Of a stretch of DNA of 9,562 nucleotides, positions 5,962-9,562 are shown piece after piece (position 1 is the stretch's first letter; every line of letters begins with the position of its first letter). The position numbers and the translations under genes were made by a program. Where the stretch lies: assembly GCA_009784145.1 (NCBI GenBank), contig WRCI01000054.1, positions 1 to 9,562 on the forward strand, in the 5' to 3' direction. Origin of the DNA: Methanobrevibacter sp. GTDB lineage: Archaea > Methanobacteriota > Methanobacteria > Methanobacteriales > Methanobacteriaceae. Below the pieces are notes generated by a model. It did not search any database. It was given only the letters and a program-made list of their open reading frames with translations, and was not told the DNA's origin.

Positions 5962-6984
5962 ATGTCAATAATTAAAGAATATTTAAAAAGTATAGAAATA
6001 GGTGAAGTAAACACTTATAAAAATATGACAACTGTTGAAATAAAAGGAATGAATTTTCCAGAAATTAAGTATATAACATTAAATGAAGCTATGAATAAAG
6101 ATTTGGTAGAAATAACTGAAGTTAATGAATCAGGTAGTGTTCCTACTTTAAATGTTCTTAATAAAGGAGATCTTCCAATTTTACTTTTTGATGGAGAAGA
6201 ATTAAAAGGAGCTAAACAAAATAGAGTTTTAAATACAACAGTTCTTATTCCAGAACATACTGAACAAGAAATTCCTGTAAGTTGTGTAGAACAAGGTAGA
6301 TGGGATTATGCAAGTCCACAATTTCAAGAATCAGGAACAGTAGCTTCTTCAAAAGTTCGCATGGCTAAAAATGTATCTGTATCAGCTTCACTTAAAGAAA
6401 ATAATAGTTATCGGTCAAACCAAGGTGAAGTATGGGATAAAGTAGAGGAATTGTGTTTTTGTTCTGATGTACAATCTCCTACAAGTGCAATGAATGATGT
6501 TTTTGAAGCTAAAAGTGATGATATTAGTGATTATATAAAAGAATTTCCTTTTTCTAATCAAAATGGTATTTTAATCTTTATAAATAATGAATTGAAAGGT
6601 ATGGAATTTTTATCAACTGAAGCTAATTATGAAAAATATCATGAAAAGATTATAAAAAGCTATTCTATAGATGCTTTAATAGATATTCCAAAAGAAAATG
6701 TTCAAGAAAATAACATTCAAAAAAAGAATATTCAAGATATAGATTTTGTAAAAGAATCTAAAGAATTTATTGATGAAATAGCTACTATCAAAATTGTTGA
6801 AAAACCATCAGTAGGTTATGGATATGATTGTAGATTTGTTAATGAAAATATAGCTGGAGCTATATTAGTTCATGAAAATTCAATTATCCATGGAGCTTTC
6901 TTTAAGAAAATTAATGAAGAAAGTGATTTTGATGAAGAAGTTGTCTCTTCAAGTCAAAGAGCTAGAAATTATCGTATTTATTGA
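5962..6984 (+). CDS. ARPP-1 family protein (ADP-ribosylglycohydrolase-associated)
   Basis: A 340-residue protein matching the ARPP-1 family (ARG and rhodanese-phosphatase-associated protein). The family was predicted by comparative genomics to act in NAD or ADP-ribose linked pathways; no reaction is known to me. Diagnostic sequence lies at about 69-114: LPILLFDGEELKGAKQNR, then a strand, then EQEIPVSCVEQGRWDY. A conserved central segment (WDKVEELCFC, SPTSAMNDVFE) follows, then GILIFINNELKGMEFLS, and a final AGAILVHENSIIHGAFF. Between about 243 and 265 there is an N/Q/K-rich linker. The ATG at 5962 is chosen over a GTG at 5953 because that GTG lies inside aggtga (5951-5956), which is itself the ribosome binding site, five bases ahead of the ATG. 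Soluble, no signal peptide. An ADP-ribosylglycohydrolase lies two genes downstream, which fits the family's known linkage. Confidence 0.85.
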   Translation: MSIIKEYLKSIEIGEVNTYKNMTTVEIKGMNFPEIKYITLNEAMNKDLVEITEVNESGSVPTLNVLNKGDLPILLFDGEELKGAKQNRVLNTTVLIPEHTEQEIPVSCVEQGRWDYASPQFQESGTVASSKVRMAKNVSVSASLKENNSYRSNQGEVWDKVEELCFCSDVQSPTSAMNDVFEAKSDDISDYIKEFPFSNQNGILIFINNELKGMEFLSTEANYEKYHEKIIKSYSIDALIDIPKENVQENNIQKKNIQDIDFVKESKEFIDEIATIKIVEKPSVGYGYDCRFVNENIAGAILVHENSIIHGAFFKKINEESDFDEEVVSSSQRARNYRIY

Positions 6985-7090
6985 TTATTAATTGTTTGAA
7001 ATTAAATTAACAATAATAAAAAAATTTCATAATGGAATCAAAATAATTAAAAATATTTTAAAAAAAAAACAATTATTTTAAGGGATAGAT

Positions 7091-7417
7091 ATGGTATTAG
7101 AAGATTTAAAAGAAGATTTATCTAAAATTAATGGTCGTGAAACTTTTTTAGCTAGAGTTTCTAATTTTGGAACTGCTAAAAAAACAAACATTAAAACTAT
7201 TTGTCTTGAAAATGTTAGATTAGAAAAAAATGGGGAAGAAGTTGCTTCTCATGTATGGCTTGTTTGTGCTAATGCTTTTGATAAACCTGGCTTAAAAAGA
7301 GGTACTAATATCTCTTTCAGAGCAAAAGTTGTTACTTATATTAAAGGCACTTATCAGGAAAAGTTTGGCTATGGTCTTAATTTTCCATCTCATGTACAAA
7401 TTTTAGGAAAAAAATGA
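7091..7417 (+). CDS. Small beta-rich OB-fold-like protein, function unknown
   Basis: A 108-residue protein with an N-terminal helix (VLEDLKEDLSKI) followed by alternating strand-like segments: ETFLARVSNFGT (17-28), IKTICLENVRLE (34-45), EVASHVWLVCAN (50-61), TNISFRAKVVTYIKG (72-86) and YGLNFPSHVQILG (94-106). Five strands, with a G-x-x-I-x-F-x-A-x-V phrase typical of OB folds, suggest a nucleic-acid or small-molecule binding barrel. I recognise no named family with certainty. The ATG is preceded by aggga (7081-7085) with five bases of spacing. It sits between the ARPP-1 gene (106-base gap) and the ADP-ribosylglycohydrolase gene (79-base gap), so it is probably part of the same functional group. 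Alternatives are a single-strand DNA binding subunit or a nucleotide-binding accessory. Confidence 0.65.
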   Translation: MVLEDLKEDLSKINGRETFLARVSNFGTAKKTNIKTICLENVRLEKNGEEVASHVWLVCANAFDKPGLKRGTNISFRAKVVTYIKGTYQEKFGYGLNFPSHVQILGKK

Positions 7418-7496
7418 TTAAATTAGATATAATAATATAATTGTATAACTAACTTTACTTTTTCATATAAGAGTTATAATATCTTAGAGGTTTAAT

Positions 7497-8477
7497 ATGA
7501 ATTATAATAATAAAATAAAAGCTATACTTTTTGGATTAGCTATTGGAGATGCTCTTGGAGTTCCTGTTGAGTTTGAATCAAGAGAATACTTAAAAGAAAA
7601 TCCTGTTGATGGTATGATAGGTTTTGGTACTTACAATAAACCTCCAGGAACTTTCTCTGATGATAGCTCTTTAACATTTGCACTTGTTGAAAGTCTGATA
7701 ATTGCTTATGATTTAGAGGATATTGCTCAAAATATGGTCAAATGGATTGATGAAGGATTTTGGACTGCTGATGGTGTAGCTTTTGATATTGGAAATACTA
7801 CACAAATAGCTATTTATGATATTAAAACTGGAGTTAGCCCACTTTTGTCTGGAGAGTCTAATGAACGTTCTAATGGAAATGGATCTTTGATGAGGATAGC
7901 TCCATTGCTTTTTATCTTAATGAATAAACCAATTGATGAAAGATTTCAAATGACAAAAGAAGTTTCTTCTATTACTCATGCACATCTTAGGTCTGTTATA
8001 GCTTGTTTTTATTTTTTAGAGTTTTTAAGACATTTGTTATTAGATGATTTAGATAAATATGAAATATATCATAAATTACAAAAAGATATTCCTGAATTTT
8101 TTGATAATTATTTTAAAGAAAATGATTTAGTAAAAGAAAATAATTATGAACAATATTTAGAAGAAATAAAATATTTTAATAGATTATTAAAAGAAAATAT
8201 ATACAAATTAGATAAAGATGATATAAATAGTAGTGGATATGTTATTGATACAATAGAAGCAAGTATTTGGTGTTTATTAACTACAAATAATTATAGTGAT
8301 GCTGTGTTAAAGGCAGTTAATTTAGGTGGAGATACTGATACAACAGCTTGTGTTACAGGAGCATTAGCTGGTTTATTATATGGATTTGATGATATTCCCA
8401 AAGAATGGGTTGAAAACTTAGCTAAATCTGAAGATATAGAAGATTTAGCTATTAGATTTGCAGACAATCTGGAATAA
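7497..8477 (+). CDS. ADP-ribosylglycohydrolase (ARG/DraG family)
   Basis: A 326-residue member of the ADP-ribosylglycohydrolase family, which hydrolyses ADP-ribose from modified proteins, nucleic acids or small molecules using two metal ions. The expected signatures are present in order: GLAIGDALGVPVEF (13-26), PPGTFSDDSSL (49-59) with D55/D56 as metal ligands, NGNGSLMRIAPL (126-137), ITHAHLRS (159-166), and NLGGDTDTTACVTGALAG (275-292) with D279 and D281 as C-terminal metal ligands. Nothing essential appears missing, so it should be active. Residues about 185-245 form a charged insert between the helical parts that may set substrate choice. agagg at 7486-7490 lies six bases ahead of the ATG. 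With ARPP-1 nearby it probably removes or recycles an ADP-ribose mark; no matching transferase is seen in the window, and the substrate is unknown. Confidence 0.92.
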   Translation: MNYNNKIKAILFGLAIGDALGVPVEFESREYLKENPVDGMIGFGTYNKPPGTFSDDSSLTFALVESLIIAYDLEDIAQNMVKWIDEGFWTADGVAFDIGNTTQIAIYDIKTGVSPLLSGESNERSNGNGSLMRIAPLLFILMNKPIDERFQMTKEVSSITHAHLRSVIACFYFLEFLRHLLLDDLDKYEIYHKLQKDIPEFFDNYFKENDLVKENNYEQYLEEIKYFNRLLKENIYKLDKDDINSSGYVIDTIEASIWCLLTTNNYSDAVLKAVNLGGDTDTTACVTGALAGLLYGFDDIPKEWVENLAKSEDIEDLAIRFADNLE

Positions 8478-8532
8478 TCTTAAGCTATCTATTACTTATA
8501 AGTTTAATTATTATTTATTTATTCATATCAAT

Positions 8533-8568
8533 GTTTTAAACCCCACATATATGAGTGGTTTAGAAAAC
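8533..8568 (+). terminator. Bulged hairpin downstream of the ADP-ribosylglycohydrolase gene
   Basis: The segment can fold with gtttt (8533-8537) pairing aaaac (8564-8568), aaa with ttt, cc with gg and ac with gt, around an apical loop of about eight bases, with two small bulges. It begins 55 bases after the stop codon and is the only GC-richer patch in this 295-base gap. It may end the preceding transcript or protect its 3' end. The T-rich sequence that follows is interrupted, so it is not a textbook terminator. The rest of 8478-8772 shows only AT-rich sequence and weak promoter elements. Confidence 0.4.
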
Positions 8569-8738
8569 AATTATTTTATACAATATATTACATTTTATAA
8601 AATTTTTATGAAATATCGCTGCAATTAATATATTTTTTTATTATAGTAATATATAAATATAATAAAAAATATAAAATTAATAATACAAATCTAAAATACT
8701 AAATATAAAAATCATAGTCGAAAATTGAATAAAAATCG

Positions 8739-8746
8739 TTATATTT
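8739..8746 (+). promoter_or_regulatory. Possible TATA box for the KilA-N gene
   Basis: The string ttatattt lies about 30 bases ahead of the ATG at 8773. The predicted start site would fall around 8766-8768, giving a nearly leaderless message. A second BRE/TATA-like string (cgaaaattgaata, about 8719-8731) would give a leader of about 20 bases that includes the gtgat at 8764-8768, a better fit to a ribosome binding site. The choice between them cannot be made from sequence. Confidence 0.25.
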
Positions 8747-8772
8747 AGTTTAGATTGATGGTAGTGATAAAT

Positions 8773-9562
8773 ATGTCAAGAAAAACTATAAATGTTAAAG
8801 ATAAAGAAATTACATTAATATGTAAAAGTGAAAATGATTATATTTCACTTACAGATATAGCAAAATACAAGTCAAACAATCCTAATGATGTTATTCGTAA
8901 TTGGATGAGAAATAGGAATACAATAGAATTTTTAGGTATTTGGGAAAGTTTATATAATTCAGATTTTAAACCCGTCGAATTCGACGGGTTTAAAAAACAG
9001 GTTGGTCTAAATTATTTTACATTATCTCCAAAAAAGTGGATAGAAAAAACAAATGCTGTTGGTTTAATAGCTAAATCCGGGCGTTATGGTGGCACTTATG
9101 GTCATAAAGACATTGCATTTAAATTTGCAAATTGGATTTCAGTAGAATTTGAGTTATATATTGTAAAAGAATTTCAACGACTTAAAGAAAATGAGTTAAA
9201 ATCTAAGGAATGGAATCTCAAAAGAACCTTATCAAAAATTAATTACAGTATTCATACAGATGCAATTAAGGATAAACTTATTCCACAATTTGTTACTAAG
9301 AAACAATCTCAATTTGTCTATGCAAATGAAGCTGATTTATTGAATGTTGCTCTTTTCAATAAAACTGCCTCAGAGTGGAGAAAACAAAATCCAGATAAAA
9401 AAGGAAATATTCGTGATTATGCTACATTAGAACAATTAGTTGTGCTTTCAAATATTGAAAGTATCAATGCATTATTAATACATCAAGAACTCCCGCAATC
9501 TGAAAGATTAATAGAACTTAATAAAGTAGCAATTAGTCAAATGTCTTCATTGATTAATAATA
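8773..9562 (+). CDS. KilA-N domain DNA-binding protein, 3' end beyond the window
   Basis: The frame is open from the ATG at 8773 to the last base, giving at least 263 residues without a stop, so the gene is cut by the window edge. The sequence matches the KilA-N family: YISLTDIAKYKSNNPNDVIRNWMRNRNTIEFLGIWE (23-58), LNYFTLSPKKWIEKTNAVGLIAKSGRYGGTYGHKDIAFKFANWISVEFELYIVKEFQRL (79-137), then a C-terminal part with YANEADLLNVALFNKTASEWR (183-203). KilA-N domains occur in phage and mobile-element proteins and bind DNA; many homologous chromosomal copies exist without known function. gtgat at 8764-8768 is a plausible ribosome binding site. Codons such as TCC GGG CGT, CCC GTC and GAC GGG are richer in G and C than in neighbouring genes, a sign of transfer. 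A 32-bp palindrome lies inside the gene at 8964-8995. Confidence 0.88.
   Translation, partial: MSRKTINVKDKEITLICKSENDYISLTDIAKYKSNNPNDVIRNWMRNRNTIEFLGIWESLYNSDFKPVEFDGFKKQVGLNYFTLSPKKWIEKTNAVGLIAKSGRYGGTYGHKDIAFKFANWISVEFELYIVKEFQRLKENELKSKEWNLKRTLSKINYSIHTDAIKDKLIPQFVTKKQSQFVYANEADLLNVALFNKTASEWRKQNPDKKGNIRDYATLEQLVVLSNIESINALLIHQELPQSERLIELNKVAISQMSSLINN
8964..8995. repeat. Perfect 32-bp palindrome inside the KilA-N coding sequence
   Basis: The left arm ttttaaacccgtcgaa (8964-8979) is followed directly by its exact reverse complement (8980-8995), with no spacer. The centre is gaattc, and the core is GC-rich in AT-rich surroundings. It encodes residues 65-74 (FKPVEFDGFK), and the palindrome centre falls on a codon boundary. 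It can form a cruciform or a strong mRNA hairpin, or serve as the binding site of a dimeric protein. Confidence 0.95.

Overview
The window is very AT-rich, with long poly-A/T intergenic stretches. All supported genes lie on the + strand. Start sites carry AGGAG or GGTGA ribosome binding sites, some with archaeal-looking TATA boxes upstream. Together with a formate dehydrogenase accessory gene (fdhD), this suggests a mesophilic methanogenic archaeon of the Methanobacteriales, most like Methanobrevibacter or Methanosphaera. That placement is an inference from composition and gene content; no marker gene such as rRNA is present.

Layout. Positions 1-445 hold no gene, only AT-rich DNA with short repeats. 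fdhD (446-1204) and a cysteine synthase (1403-2353) form a metabolic, sulfur-linked left part. A 496-base gap follows. It contains a candidate small structured RNA with its own promoter (about 2487-2575) and a TATA box for the next gene. From 2850 onward the content is accessory. A 563-residue protein carries a ribbon-helix-helix-like segment, a DUF5655-like domain and a C-terminal GIY-YIG-like nuclease domain. It is followed by a closely spaced co-directional run: a coiled-coil HNH endonuclease (4683-5234), a cytoplasmic SIMPL (DUF541) protein (5255-5923), an ARPP-1 family protein (5962-6984), a small beta-rich OB-like protein (7091-7417) and an ADP-ribosylglycohydrolase (7497-8477). A hairpin follows. 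The window ends inside a KilA-N domain protein (8773 onward, truncated by the window edge) whose coding sequence contains a perfect 32-bp palindrome.

How the genes may work together. ARPP-1 was named for its genomic association with ADP-ribosylglycohydrolases, so finding the two genes here with only one small gene between them fits that linkage. With two nuclease genes and a KilA-N gene around them, the right two thirds looks like an accessory or defence-type island built around NAD/ADP-ribose chemistry plus nucleic acid cleavage. No ADP-ribosyltransferase or NAD-consuming effector is visible here, so the system, if it is one, is either incomplete in the window or uses an unrecognised partner. 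The two strongest leads are the ARPP-1/OB/ARG cluster with its SIMPL and HNH neighbours, and the 32-bp palindrome inside the KilA-N gene.
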